Assembly: GCA_964543205.1 (NCBI GenBank)
Contig: CAZIXB010000012.1
Coordinates: forward strand, 1-25,537
Reading direction: 5' to 3'
Origin: CAYSRM01 sp964543205
GTDB taxonomy: Bacteria; Verrucomicrobiota; Kiritimatiellia; UBA8416; CAYSRM01
DNA: 25,537 nucleotides
Each line of letters starts with the position of its first letter. Position 1 is the stretch's first letter. This document shows positions 16,356 through 24,268 of this stretch, piece after piece. The notes beneath the pieces were generated by a model. The model saw only the letters and a list, made by a program, of their open reading frames with translations. It made no database searches and had not been told where the DNA came from. The position numbers and the translations under genes are program-made.

Positions 16356-17573
16356 TCAGTGTTTCTTAATCTCTTCAAACTTGTCGGGATGTGCTCTCAG
16401 AGCGGCTTCGTAAACCTTGCGGACAGGCGTCTGCTGTTCTCTTGCGATTCGCGCACAATCCTCATATTCCGGTGACCACGTAACATCTTCGCCTTGCAGG
16501 GCGCCAATCTTTATCTTTACCGGACCGTATCGGGTTTGAACCGCATGCGAGCGCCTGGCCAGCGTTGTTCGGCTGACTCCGTATTCACGAATTCCGAAAG
16601 TTGTTGTTTCCCTGAAAATCAGTTCCTTGATGCAGGCTAGGTCCTCCGGCCTTGCCAGAACCGAAAGCAGTGTTCCCGGACGATGTTTTTTCATCTGTGC
16701 GGCTGTGAAAAACACTTCCAGGGCGCCGGCTTCAAACAGCCTGGATGCCAGTGAGCCAAGTAATTCAGGAATCGTATCGTCAATATTGGATTCCAGCACA
16801 ATACAGTAGTCCGATGGTTCATGCTCTTTTTTTGAGGCGCTCAAAAGCGAAATCCGCAAAAGGTTCGGACGCGCAGAAAGCTTTTTGGAACCAAATCCAT
16901 GCCCGGTTTTACTGATAGTCGCTTCGCAGTCCGCAGGTGGCAGAAGCTCCTCCCATGTCGCCAACAGGGCTGCTCCTGTTGGTGTAACCAGTTCAGTGTT
17001 CTCTTCTGTCCGGACAATCTGATGATCCCGAAGCAGCAGGCAAGTGGCTGGGACCGGCACAGGCAGAAGGCCATGCGCAGCCGGTATTGTTCCCCGGCCG
17101 ACGGGAAGCGGGCCGACTGTTACGCTTTCTATTTTCAGGCTCTCAAGACAGAAACAGGAGCCAACAATATCGATGATTGAATCCGCTGCCCCTACTTCGT
17201 GAAATGTCACTTTGTCCAGCGTTGTGTTGTGTACAGAAGCTTCAGCTTCAGCCAGTTTGCGGAATACTTGAAGGCTTGTATCCTTGACTTTTGTCTCAAT
17301 GCCTGACTTTTCAAGGATATCCTGAATGTCCGGGAAAGTTCGGTGGTGATGATTAAGGTGGTGATCAATTTTGATTTCAAGACCGGTGCCGTGCAGTCCA
17401 TTCTGCTCAACCTTTTGTGGAATAAGTTGAAAATTTTCGATATCAAGCTGTTTCAGGGTAGATATCAAATCTTCGCTGTTCACGCCGAGGTCAAGAAAAG
17501 CTGAAAGAATCATGTCTCCGCTGGCTCCGCCAACGCTGTCAAATCTGGCTATATTCCCGGAGTTACTCATCAT
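16356..17573 (-). CDS. larC: LarC nickel-insertion protein (nickel-pincer cofactor synthesis)
   Basis: LarC (formerly DUF111) uses CTP to insert nickel into the pyridinium bis-thiocarboxylate precursor, giving the NPN cofactor of lactate racemase and related enzymes. It has 405 residues from this start. The N-terminus FDSVGGASGDMILSAFLDLG (11-30) and FHEVGAADSIIDIVG (124-138) are diagnostic, and a His cluster HHLNHHH lies at 71-77. It is one uninterrupted protein, not split into larC1/larC2 as in Lactiplantibacillus. The frame is open back to 17630, but conserved sequence begins after the tandem ATGs at 17573 and 17570. Both overlap the end of larB, implying coupled translation. LarA and LarE are not in the window. 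Confidence 0.93.
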   Translation of the reverse strand: MMSNSGNIARFDSVGGASGDMILSAFLDLGVNSEDLISTLKQLDIENFQLIPQKVEQNGLHGTGLEIKIDHHLNHHHRTFPDIQDILEKSGIETKVKDTSLQVFRKLAEAEASVHNTTLDKVTFHEVGAADSIIDIVGSCFCLESLKIESVTVGPLPVGRGTIPAAHGLLPVPVPATCLLLRDHQIVRTEENTELVTPTGAALLATWEELLPPADCEATISKTGHGFGSKKLSARPNLLRISLLSASKKEHEPSDYCIVLESNIDDTIPELLGSLASRLFEAGALEVFFTAAQMKKHRPGTLLSVLARPEDLACIKELIFRETTTFGIREYGVSRTTLARRSHAVQTRYGPVKIKIGALQGEDVTWSPEYEDCARIAREQQTPVRKVYEAALRAHPDKFEEIKKH

Positions 17574-18252
17574 TTTTTTGCTTGCCGACAGCAGTCCGGT
17601 TGATAATCGCCGCCGCTGCGCCTCCGCCAAAACCGTTATCGATATTTACAACACTGATGCCGGGAACGCATGAGTTGATCATAGTGAGCAATGCGGCAAC
17701 ACCCTTGAATCCGGCTCCGTAGCCAACGCTTGTTGGCACTGCGATTACCGGCTTGTCAATCAGTCCTCCTACCACAGAAGCGAGCGCCCCTTCCATTCCG
17801 GCTACCACTACAACCGCGTTGGATTGATTAAGCGTATCCACATGATTCATGACACGGTGCAGTCCGGCGACGCCAACATCAAAAATCTTTTTGACCCGAG
17901 CGCCCATTCGCGCGGCAGTAAGCGCGGCTTCCTCGGCTACATTGATATCAGAGGTTCCTGCACAGATGACCGTTACCAGTCCCACCGGCTCCGGGGTGGG
18001 GGCGACATCGAGCGTAATCGCGTTTGCCTGTGGGTGCCATTTGGTCTCCGGTATCCGGGCGCGTACTGCCTCGAATTGTTCCAAGCTGGCCCTGGATGCC
18101 ATGGCATTCTGCCCGGCCTTCTTGAGAGAAAGCAGTATTGACGTAATTTGCTCCGCGCTTTTGCCGGGACAGTATACAGTCTCCGGCGCACCGCAGCGGT
18201 TAGCGCGATCCAGATCAACGCGGGCAAAATCCATATTGTCTTCTTTTTTCAT
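17563..18252 (-). CDS. larB: LarB (NaAD carboxylase/hydrolase for nickel-pincer cofactor)
   Basis: LarB is a PurE/AIR-carboxylase-like protein that carboxylates nicotinic acid adenine dinucleotide, the first step of NPN cofactor synthesis. From the ATG at 18252 it has 229 residues. Signatures are FARVDLDR (9-16), GTSDINVAEEA (99-109), GMEGALASVVGGL (152-164), PTSVGYGAGF (173-182) and VVNIDNGFGGG (201-211). C195 in NSC is a candidate for the conserved nucleophilic Cys. The N-terminus is some 20 residues shorter than typical LarB. The start is uncertain: a TTG at 18279 has GGAGG too close, and a later ATG at 18234 is possible. It lies just after the glycyl-tRNA synthetase gene. Confidence 0.93.
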   Translation of the reverse strand: MKKEDNMDFARVDLDRANRCGAPETVYCPGKSAEQITSILLSLKKAGQNAMASRASLEQFEAVRARIPETKWHPQANAITLDVAPTPEPVGLVTVICAGTSDINVAEEAALTAARMGARVKKIFDVGVAGLHRVMNHVDTLNQSNAVVVVAGMEGALASVVGGLIDKPVIAVPTSVGYGAGFKGVAALLTMINSCVPGISVVNIDNGFGGGAAAAIINRTAVGKQKNDE

Positions 18253-18296
18253 GCGAATAGCGCCGGAGATTAATTCCAAGCCTCCGTGATAGCGAT

Positions 18297-19727
18297 TTAG
18301 TCTAACAACTCCGAAAAACGGTCTGACAGTTCTGCAAGCGCAACCCGTTCCTGCTTCATTGAATCGCGGTCTCTTACCGTCACCGTTGCGTCTTCCAATG
18401 TGTCAAAATCTATGGTGACTCCAAAAGGCGTTCCTGCTTCGTCCTGCCTGCGGTAGCGTCTGCCGATGGTGCCGACCTGATCCCAGTCGACAGTCCAGCG
18501 GCTGCGAAGCATCTCAAAAACCTCGCGACCCTTTTCAACCAGCGGGGGTTTGTTTTTGAGGAGCGGGAATACAGCTATCTTTATCGGCGCGACTTTTGGC
18601 GCGAAACGCATCAAGGTTCGCGTTTCATAGCCTTCGGGTGGAGCCTTGCCGGGTTCAGCAGGCATCGGTTGGCCTTCCGTTTTGCCTTTGGGCGCCCACT
18701 CTTCACAATACGCATTGCACAAAAGGGCAAGGGCAATACGATCTATTCCGGCGGATGGTTCTATAACATGAGGTATATACTTCTCATTGGCCGCCTGATC
18801 AAAGTACTCCATAGACTTTCCACTGTACTCCTGGTGCCTGGACAAGTCAAAGCATCCCCTGGCGGCTATACCTTCAAGTTCCTGAATTCCGAAAGGGAAA
18901 TGGTAAGTAACATCAGTGCATGCCGAAGCATAATGCGCCAGTTCATCATCCGGATAGACATGCTGCCCCAGATCTCCTCCTGGAAGGCCTATGGATTCGT
19001 ACCATTTCAGCCGCTCGTTCACCCAGTAACCATGCCAATGGTCTTCTGTTCCCGGTTTAATAAAGAATTCAAGCTCCATTTGTTCAAACTCGCGAGAACG
19101 GAAAGTGTAATTACGGGGGTTGATCTCGTTTCTGAATGCCTTTCCCATCTGGGCTATGCCAAAAGGGATTTTCTGACGTGAAGTAGCCAGTACATTGCTG
19201 AACTGGGCAAAAATTCCCTGCGCTGTCTCTGGTCTGAGATACGCCACGGAGGAATCGTTTTCCACCGGCCCAATGAATGTCTTGAACATCAGATTGAATT
19301 CACGAATTTCAGTGAAATCCGCGCGGCCGCAAGACGGGCATTTGATGCCGTCAGGGAGGGCATAAGACGAATCTTTTCTGAGAAGACTCTTATCCTGTTC
19401 TTCGCAAAGCTGATCGGCCTTGAACCTCTTCTTGCACTGTCTGCAATCGACCATGGGATCGGCAAACCCGCCGATGTGGCCTGAGGCTTCCCACACCCGG
19501 GGGTGCATAATTATACAGCTATCGAGACCAACAATGTTCTCTCGGCTAGTTACTATATCCTGCCACCATGCGTCCCTGATATTTCTTTTCAATTCGCAAC
19601 CAAGAGGACCATAGTCCCAGAATCCGTTAATACCGCCGTATATTTCAGAGGTCTGGTAAATAAAACCCCGTCGCTTGCAGAGCGAACTGATAGAATCCAA
19701 CGATTTCTCTTTGTGTATATTTGACAT
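18297..19727 (-). CDS. glyQS: Glycyl-tRNA synthetase, single-chain alpha2 type
   Basis: Class II aminoacyl-tRNA synthetase charging tRNA-Gly. It is the eukaryote/archaeal-like homodimeric form, not the bacterial alpha2beta2 form, with 476 residues from this start. Visible features are the N-terminal KRRGFIYQTSEIYGGINGFWDYGPLG core (within 18-43), zinc-type cysteines C95/C98 and C130/C133, and motif 2 FRNEINPRNYTFRSREFEQ (198-216). Motif 3 GIDRIALALL (327-336) and an anticodon-binding domain (about 380-476) follow. An ATG at 19757 would add 10 unconserved residues; I chose the one nearest the conserved start. No ribosome binding site is clear at either. The transposon end lies 58 nt upstream and may have altered its promoter. 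Confidence 0.94.
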   Translation of the reverse strand: MSNIHKEKSLDSISSLCKRRGFIYQTSEIYGGINGFWDYGPLGCELKRNIRDAWWQDIVTSRENIVGLDSCIIMHPRVWEASGHIGGFADPMVDCRQCKKRFKADQLCEEQDKSLLRKDSSYALPDGIKCPSCGRADFTEIREFNLMFKTFIGPVENDSSVAYLRPETAQGIFAQFSNVLATSRQKIPFGIAQMGKAFRNEINPRNYTFRSREFEQMELEFFIKPGTEDHWHGYWVNERLKWYESIGLPGGDLGQHVYPDDELAHYASACTDVTYHFPFGIQELEGIAARGCFDLSRHQEYSGKSMEYFDQAANEKYIPHVIEPSAGIDRIALALLCNAYCEEWAPKGKTEGQPMPAEPGKAPPEGYETRTLMRFAPKVAPIKIAVFPLLKNKPPLVEKGREVFEMLRSRWTVDWDQVGTIGRRYRRQDEAGTPFGVTIDFDTLEDATVTVRDRDSMKQERVALAELSDRFSELLD

Positions 19728-19784
19728 AGCTGCAAATACTGGAAGAGATAAGCCCATCAGTCAAGTGAGCATTTCAAAGGTATT

Positions 19785-19814
19785 GGGGTCACGTCTTCAC
19801 ATTTCACATTTGAC
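19785..19814 (+). repeat. Left terminal inverted repeat of the Y1 element
   Basis: 30 nt starting ggggtcacgtcttcac. It is the reverse complement of 20862-20891 except at two positions. Confidence 0.9.
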
Positions 19815-19844
19815 AGATGGCAAGGAGTATGTAATTTTACAGGC

Positions 19845-20879
19845 ATGGCAAGGCCTTTGAGAGTGGATATAGCTGATGGTTGGTATCATGTTACCTCTCG
19901 CGGAATTGAGCGCAGGACGATCTTCGGCAATTACCGGGAACATGAGCACTTTCTGGAATTGCTTGAGGAGATGGTGGATCGGTTTCGTGTTGTTCTGCAT
20001 TCGCACGCTGAACTTGATAACCACTATCACCTTATTGTACAGACACCCGATGCAAACCTCAGCAAGGCGATTCAGTGGTTAAACGTCAGCTATGTGGTAT
20101 GGGTTAACAGGCGCCGTGAGCGGGTAGGGCCGCTGATGCAGGGGAGGTTCAAAAGCATTCCTGTCCAAAATAACGCCTGGGCGTATGAGCTGAGTTTATA
20201 CGTACACCTCAACCCTGTAATGCGCAAGATGTATGGGCTTAAAGATTTTGACAGGAAGGCAGAATCTAAAGGGTTGACTGTTTCTGATCCTCAGACTGTC
20301 ACAAAACGACTGGCTGAGTTGCGGCAATATCCCTGGAGTTCATATCGCGCCTATGCAGGCTACGGGAGATCGCAGGGGTGGTTGTGTACCAAAGAAATTT
20401 TGCGTCGAGCTGCTGGGACAAAAGAGAACGGATCGGCGCGATATCGCGCCGATATAAGACAACGCTTAACAAAGGGTGTTGAGCCATTGCTAACAGAGCG
20501 CCTGGCTGATGGCTTTGCGCTGGGAACCGAGGCATTTCGGGAACGCATCCGTCTTGCGGGGAAGGGTGGCCGGGAGATTGCGGGAACCGGCAAGTTGCGT
20601 CCAAGGATATCGGTTGAGAAGCTCGTTGAGATCATCGAGCGTCTGCAAAACGAGGAAGTCCAGAATTTCATGTCACACCGCGGCAATTGTGCGAAACCTC
20701 TTCTTCTGTGGGCATTGAGGCGCTACAGTGGAATGACACTCAAAGAGATTGGCGAAGCTGTCGGAGGAATGGACTACACTGCGGTAGCCATGGCGATTAA
20801 GCGTTTCGAGGAGAAAGCAGAAAGAGAACAGAGTCTCAGTAAATTGATCCAGAAGGTGAAGGTTAAATGTGAAAAGTGA
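19845..20879 (+). CDS. REP-associated Y1 (IS200/IS605-like) transposase with DnaA-like C-terminus
   Basis: Single-strand HUH endonuclease of the TnpA-REP/Y1 type, 344 residues. The N-terminal catalytic domain has WYHVTSRGIERR (13-24), the metal-binding HYH (H60, H62) in DNHYHLIVQTP, the QGRFKS segment (99-104) and the nucleophilic tyrosine Y119 in SLYVHLNPV. The C-terminal portion (about 255-325) contains GMTLKEIGEAVGGMDYTAV, resembling the DnaA C-terminal DNA-binding helix-turn-helix. This pairing is common in the family. AAGGAG lies 17 nt upstream of the ATG, rather far. The reading frame is undamaged and all catalytic residues are present, so the enzyme could be active. A 22-bp perfect palindrome lies within the gene at 20432-20453. 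Confidence 0.93.
   Translation: MARPLRVDIADGWYHVTSRGIERRTIFGNYREHEHFLELLEEMVDRFRVVLHSHAELDNHYHLIVQTPDANLSKAIQWLNVSYVVWVNRRRERVGPLMQGRFKSIPVQNNAWAYELSLYVHLNPVMRKMYGLKDFDRKAESKGLTVSDPQTVTKRLAELRQYPWSSYRAYAGYGRSQGWLCTKEILRRAAGTKENGSARYRADIRQRLTKGVEPLLTERLADGFALGTEAFRERIRLAGKGGREIAGTGKLRPRISVEKLVEIIERLQNEEVQNFMSHRGNCAKPLLLWALRRYSGMTLKEIGEAVGGMDYTAVAMAIKRFEEKAEREQSLSKLIQKVKVKCEK
20432..20453. repeat. Perfect 22-bp palindrome within the transposase gene
   Basis: Two 11-nt halves, atcggcgcgat and atcgcgccgat, abut with no loop. In the transposase frame it encodes SARYRADI. It is much more GC-rich than its surroundings. Confidence 0.9.
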
Positions 20880-20891
20880 AGACGTGACCCC
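20862..20891 (-). repeat. Right terminal inverted repeat of the Y1 element
   Basis: 30 nt ending gaagacgtgacccc on the plus strand, the inverted partner of 19785-19814. It contains the last codons and stop of the transposase and the GTG start of the next gene. Confidence 0.9.
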
Positions 20892-23085
20892 GGGTGTTTT
20901 GTTAAGACTGGGAGCGTATACTGGAAGAATCTCAGAAAAGTACAAATCTGATGACGTCTTAGAGGATTTACGGAACATTGCCTTGAAACTGCGCTCCGGC
21001 TCTTCTCTGGGACTTGGAACGGCAAGAAACAGGAATGTTATCGCCAGACTGCTCCTGGAAAAAGTTGAATCCGGTTCGGCTAAATCACTACAGGTGGTAA
21101 TAAAGAGTTTTGCGCCTCAGCCACTAATCAAGGATCTGATAGACAGGAAAAGAGGATCCAAAGCTTTCAAAACATGGCGGGCTGCAACAGCGCTTCAGCA
21201 AGGCGGAGTCTCAACTCCCGAACCCGTATGCTACATGGAACGCCGTGAAGGCGCCAGGTTGATAGAGAGCTACTACGTGGTGAAGTATGATCCGGCAATG
21301 GTCAGCTTTAAGAGTGAATTAATCCGGCTCTTTCGCGAGGAACCCGAATGCAGCGAGTTTATGGCGCTACTTGAAACAGTAGCTCGCGGTATACACGGCA
21401 TGCACGAGGCCGGTTTCCTTCATAACGATCTTGGCAACCAGAATATATACTTATGCGGAAGCGGACGCGAAAAATGGGGCGAGCCGTTGTTTGTGGATCT
21501 CAACCGGGGACGTCTCAAACCGGAATTGTCTTTGCGGGAACGGGCCAGGGATATTTCGCGAATTTGGCTGCCTTCGGATCTGCTGCGAGTATTCAAGGAA
21601 ATGTATTTTGATGGAGAGCTGCCTCCCATTTCTTTTCAGAAATGGGAGACGACCTTCCGGAATCTCTATGCCGCTCATGCCAACACTCGAAGGATCAGAC
21701 ATCCAGTCCGTTACCGGTGTGCCTCTAAAAATGCGACACCGCCACAACAAAAATATCCACGGCCAAAAGAAATGTGGGTGTGGGACAGCAGATCGGTTCA
21801 ACCAATCAGCCTGATGAGGCGTAAAGACAGGAAGAAGCATTACCGGCCGGGACGAAATCTACGAATAGCGGCTTCTACTGCCAGCGCCGCGGTTCCAATC
21901 TTAAAGAAATATCATAATCTTCTAGCAGGTTGCTACACTTTGCCTGTCCCGATGTCGAAACGCGCAGGTGTTGCGCTGAGTCTTGCTCCTGATCGGGCAG
22001 AAACTGAGATAAAGTTTCTGAACGAGCTTGGGGCCCCGCCGGTTTTTGTGCGTCTTTACAGACATGAGGATGACGAAGTTTCGATTTTCAAGAGAGAACG
22101 GATAAAAGAACTTAATGCACATGGTCACGATGTTTCTATTGCGCTGGTTCAGGACCGCCAGTCTGTTATTGAGCCGCAGATCTGGAAAGACTTTGTTTTT
22201 TCTATCTTAGATGATATCAGTGAACATGTTGGTTACATTGAGGTGGGTCATGCCATAAACCGGGTAAAGTGGGGGATATGGGAACCCGGTGAGTATACCC
22301 GAATGCTTGAGGTTATTGCTGATATCGCAAGGGAACGGCCAGAAGTCAGATTTACCGGTCCTGCCGTTATTGACTTTGAATATCAGTATCTTATTGCGGC
22401 GCTGAAAAAAACTCCCGGATCCTTTGTTTTCCACGGATTGTCACACCACCTGTACGTGGACCGACGCGGGGCTCCGGAAAACCGCCAGGGACCTTTCGCT
22501 TTGCTTGAAAAGTGTGCTATGGCTAAAGCCGTTGCGCAATGGAGCGGAGTTTGCAAAGACCGTCTGATCATTTCCGAAACTAATTGGCCTTTGTCCGGAA
22601 CTGGCGTGTATTCACCGGTAGGCGCTCCTTATAAATCTCCCGGTCCCAGATTCAATGATCCCAGTGTGGACGAAGACACATATGCCGACTACATGCTCAG
22701 GTATCTGCTGATAGCCATATGTTCGGGCATGGCCGAAAGGGTGTATTGGTGGCGGCTTGCCGCCCACGGCTTTGGCCTTGTGGATGACCTCATAGACGGC
22801 CAATGGCAGAAACGCCCAGCTTTCGGTATTTTGCAACATTTTATTAAGATGACGGAAGGAAGCGTGTTTTCTCGAAAGCTGACTCCTGTGCCAGGGGTGT
22901 ATTTTTTTGTTTTCAAAAAAAATAACGGCAGCCAATGGTGTGCGGCATATTCGACGAATGGCGAGATTTCCGTCGACCCGCCGTTTACCCTTGAATTGGT
23001 GACCAACGCTTTCGGGACACCAATTAAAGAGAACGCAAAAGCCTGTAAACTTTGCTCAAGGCCGGTCTACATGTGGCTTAGTTGA
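20869..23085 (+). CDS. LPS-kinase-like domain fused to a glycoside-hydrolase-like domain
   Basis: Two-part protein of 738 residues. Part one (about 50-250) resembles the Kdo/WaaP/InaA lipopolysaccharide kinases: candidate lysine K79 in VVIKSF, a SKAFKTWRAATAL block (97-109), the catalytic loop FLHNDLGNQNIYL (H185, D187, N192) and a metal-binding-like FVDLNRGR (208-215). Part two (about 355-738) looks like a TIM-barrel glycosidase of the GH-A clan. EVGHAIN (458-464) stands where such enzymes have a G-N-E-x-N acid/base, and LIISETNWPL (567-576) matches the nucleophile strand with E570. There is no signal peptide or membrane helix, so it should be cytosolic. The GTG start and its GAAGG site lie inside the transposon end; in-frame GTG 20884 and TTG 20899 are alternatives. 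It probably acts on LPS core or a surface glycan, but the activity is unproven. Confidence 0.72.
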   Translation: MKSEDVTPGVLLRLGAYTGRISEKYKSDDVLEDLRNIALKLRSGSSLGLGTARNRNVIARLLLEKVESGSAKSLQVVIKSFAPQPLIKDLIDRKRGSKAFKTWRAATALQQGGVSTPEPVCYMERREGARLIESYYVVKYDPAMVSFKSELIRLFREEPECSEFMALLETVARGIHGMHEAGFLHNDLGNQNIYLCGSGREKWGEPLFVDLNRGRLKPELSLRERARDISRIWLPSDLLRVFKEMYFDGELPPISFQKWETTFRNLYAAHANTRRIRHPVRYRCASKNATPPQQKYPRPKEMWVWDSRSVQPISLMRRKDRKKHYRPGRNLRIAASTASAAVPILKKYHNLLAGCYTLPVPMSKRAGVALSLAPDRAETEIKFLNELGAPPVFVRLYRHEDDEVSIFKRERIKELNAHGHDVSIALVQDRQSVIEPQIWKDFVFSILDDISEHVGYIEVGHAINRVKWGIWEPGEYTRMLEVIADIARERPEVRFTGPAVIDFEYQYLIAALKKTPGSFVFHGLSHHLYVDRRGAPENRQGPFALLEKCAMAKAVAQWSGVCKDRLIISETNWPLSGTGVYSPVGAPYKSPGPRFNDPSVDEDTYADYMLRYLLIAICSGMAERVYWWRLAAHGFGLVDDLIDGQWQKRPAFGILQHFIKMTEGSVFSRKLTPVPGVYFFVFKKNNGSQWCAAYSTNGEISVDPPFTLELVTNAFGTPIKENAKACKLCSRPVYMWLS

Positions 23086-23167
23086 GGCAAAGCGTCAGCT
23101 TGTCGTTGCAACTGCTTGCTGCAAAGTATAAATTGTCGGGAATTCCAAATTCCGGAGGTCGCAGCAG
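23086..23167. other. Short intergenic leader before the glycosyltransferase
   Basis: An 82-nt gap holding a small inverted repeat, ggaatt and aattcc around 3 nt (about 23139-23153). It also holds the ribosome binding site GGAGG at 23154-23158, 9 nt ahead of the ATG. No promoter was recognised. Confidence 0.5.
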
Positions 23168-24244
23168 ATGCAGGCATCATTAAATAAGAAGGACATATTG
23201 TTCATTGACAAAGTATTTCTTTCAAAGCTGCCATTCTTGATCCGGGGTGTAGAGCTTTTTAATCTAAAGCTGATTGAAGACATTGGGCAGAGTGGAAGAC
23301 CTGTTGATGTAGTCTGCCATGAATCATGGGTTCAAAAGCTAAGCAGGCTTAACTGCGAGGATACAATCAATACCATAGAGGTTTCTTGTTGCAGCCGGCC
23401 GGATATCAATGGAATATTTTGCGCCCTTAAGCTTTTGCGCCTGAAAAGCAAGCCATATCGCGTTATGTTGCTTGGCAATGTTGCCAATGGCTTGATTCCG
23501 GCCTTATGGATTCTAAGGAATGCAGGGTTATATGAAAAAGGGGTTTTGATCGCGCATCGCGAGCCTTCCGGAAGATTTCTCCGGGCGCTTTGCAAGGATA
23601 CCGAAGTTGTGGCAGCAAACAGGCAGATTGCGTCGCAATTCCGGGAGGCGGGATTTACAGCCGAGGCTGATTATGGCGTGACAGATTCTTCTGCAATCGA
23701 GAGTATAACAAAATTGCCAGGCGATGAGAAACAGACTGTGGATTTCTGCTTGCTGGGATATCTGGACAATGCATGGAAAGGGGCCGACACTGCAATTGCC
23801 GCTTTCCGAGCATTGCCGGCGGAGGTTAGGAAAAGAAGCCGCCTGCACCTGGTTGCTTTTAAAAATCCTCCAACGCTTTCGGAAAACAACATCATAGCTT
23901 ACAATTGGATGCTGAGTTCGGAGATTCCTGAGTTTCTTTCTTCGATGGATGTCATGATAGTTGCTTCCCGGGACGAAAATGTCATGTGTGAAACTTTCTG
24001 TCAGGCAATGGTTCAGGGCATGCTCAGCGGGCTTCCGATTATAGCGAACAAACTCCCGGTGCTGACTGAAAAACTTGATCAAGGCGGAGGATTAGTTTTT
24101 TCTACAACAGAAGACCTGACTCGGGCTATGGATCAACTTTTCAGGGACAAACGCTTAAGAGAACACATGGGAAACCAGGCGCGCGCGACAGCAAAGGACC
24201 GCTATATCTGGAAAACGGCTCACTTTCTGCAGCGTTACTGTTGA
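23168..24244 (+). CDS. GT4-like family glycosyltransferase
   Basis: Predicted cytosolic or membrane-associated GT-B glycosyltransferase of 358 residues, likely using a nucleotide-sugar donor. The C-terminal donor domain shows FCLLGYLDNAWKGADTAI (193-210), the SSEIPEFLSSMDVMIVASRDE region (250-270) and the E-rich family motif ETFCQAMVQGMLSGLPIIAN (275-294). The N-terminal half is divergent. GGAGG lies 9 nt upstream of the ATG. Placed between an LPS-kinase-like protein and an O-antigen ligase, it most likely builds part of the LPS core or O-glycan. The donor and acceptor are not deducible. Confidence 0.82.
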   Translation: MQASLNKKDILFIDKVFLSKLPFLIRGVELFNLKLIEDIGQSGRPVDVVCHESWVQKLSRLNCEDTINTIEVSCCSRPDINGIFCALKLLRLKSKPYRVMLLGNVANGLIPALWILRNAGLYEKGVLIAHREPSGRFLRALCKDTEVVAANRQIASQFREAGFTAEADYGVTDSSAIESITKLPGDEKQTVDFCLLGYLDNAWKGADTAIAAFRALPAEVRKRSRLHLVAFKNPPTLSENNIIAYNWMLSSEIPEFLSSMDVMIVASRDENVMCETFCQAMVQGMLSGLPIIANKLPVLTEKLDQGGGLVFSTTEDLTRAMDQLFRDKRLREHMGNQARATAKDRYIWKTAHFLQRYC

Positions 24245-24268
24245 TGAGCTAAAACTGGTGGGACTGGC

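Larger units (their letters stand above)
19785..20891. mobile_element. Y1/HUH transposase element bounded by 30-bp inverted repeats
   Basis: The element is defined by near-perfect terminal inverted repeats at 19785-19814 and 20862-20891 (28 of 30 positions match). Each begins, from outside, with ggggtcacgtcttcac. Inside is one intact transposase gene. No other gene is present. I see no obvious target-site duplication, which fits a single-strand (HUH) mechanism. The right repeat overlaps both the transposase stop and the start of the following gene. The element is inserted between the divergent glyQS and surface-glycan genes, about 1.1 kb in all. It appears intact. Confidence 0.85.

Noticed and set aside
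17574..17630. Upstream extension of larC by 19 residues
   Set aside because: It overlaps larB deeply and carries no LarC-like sequence. The conserved N-terminus starts just after the tandem ATGs at 17573 and 17570.
19736..19764. Possible minus-strand promoter for glyQS (TTGACT, 17 nt, CAGTAT)
   Set aside because: The -10 matches only 3 of 6 positions and would leave almost no leader before the chosen ATG.
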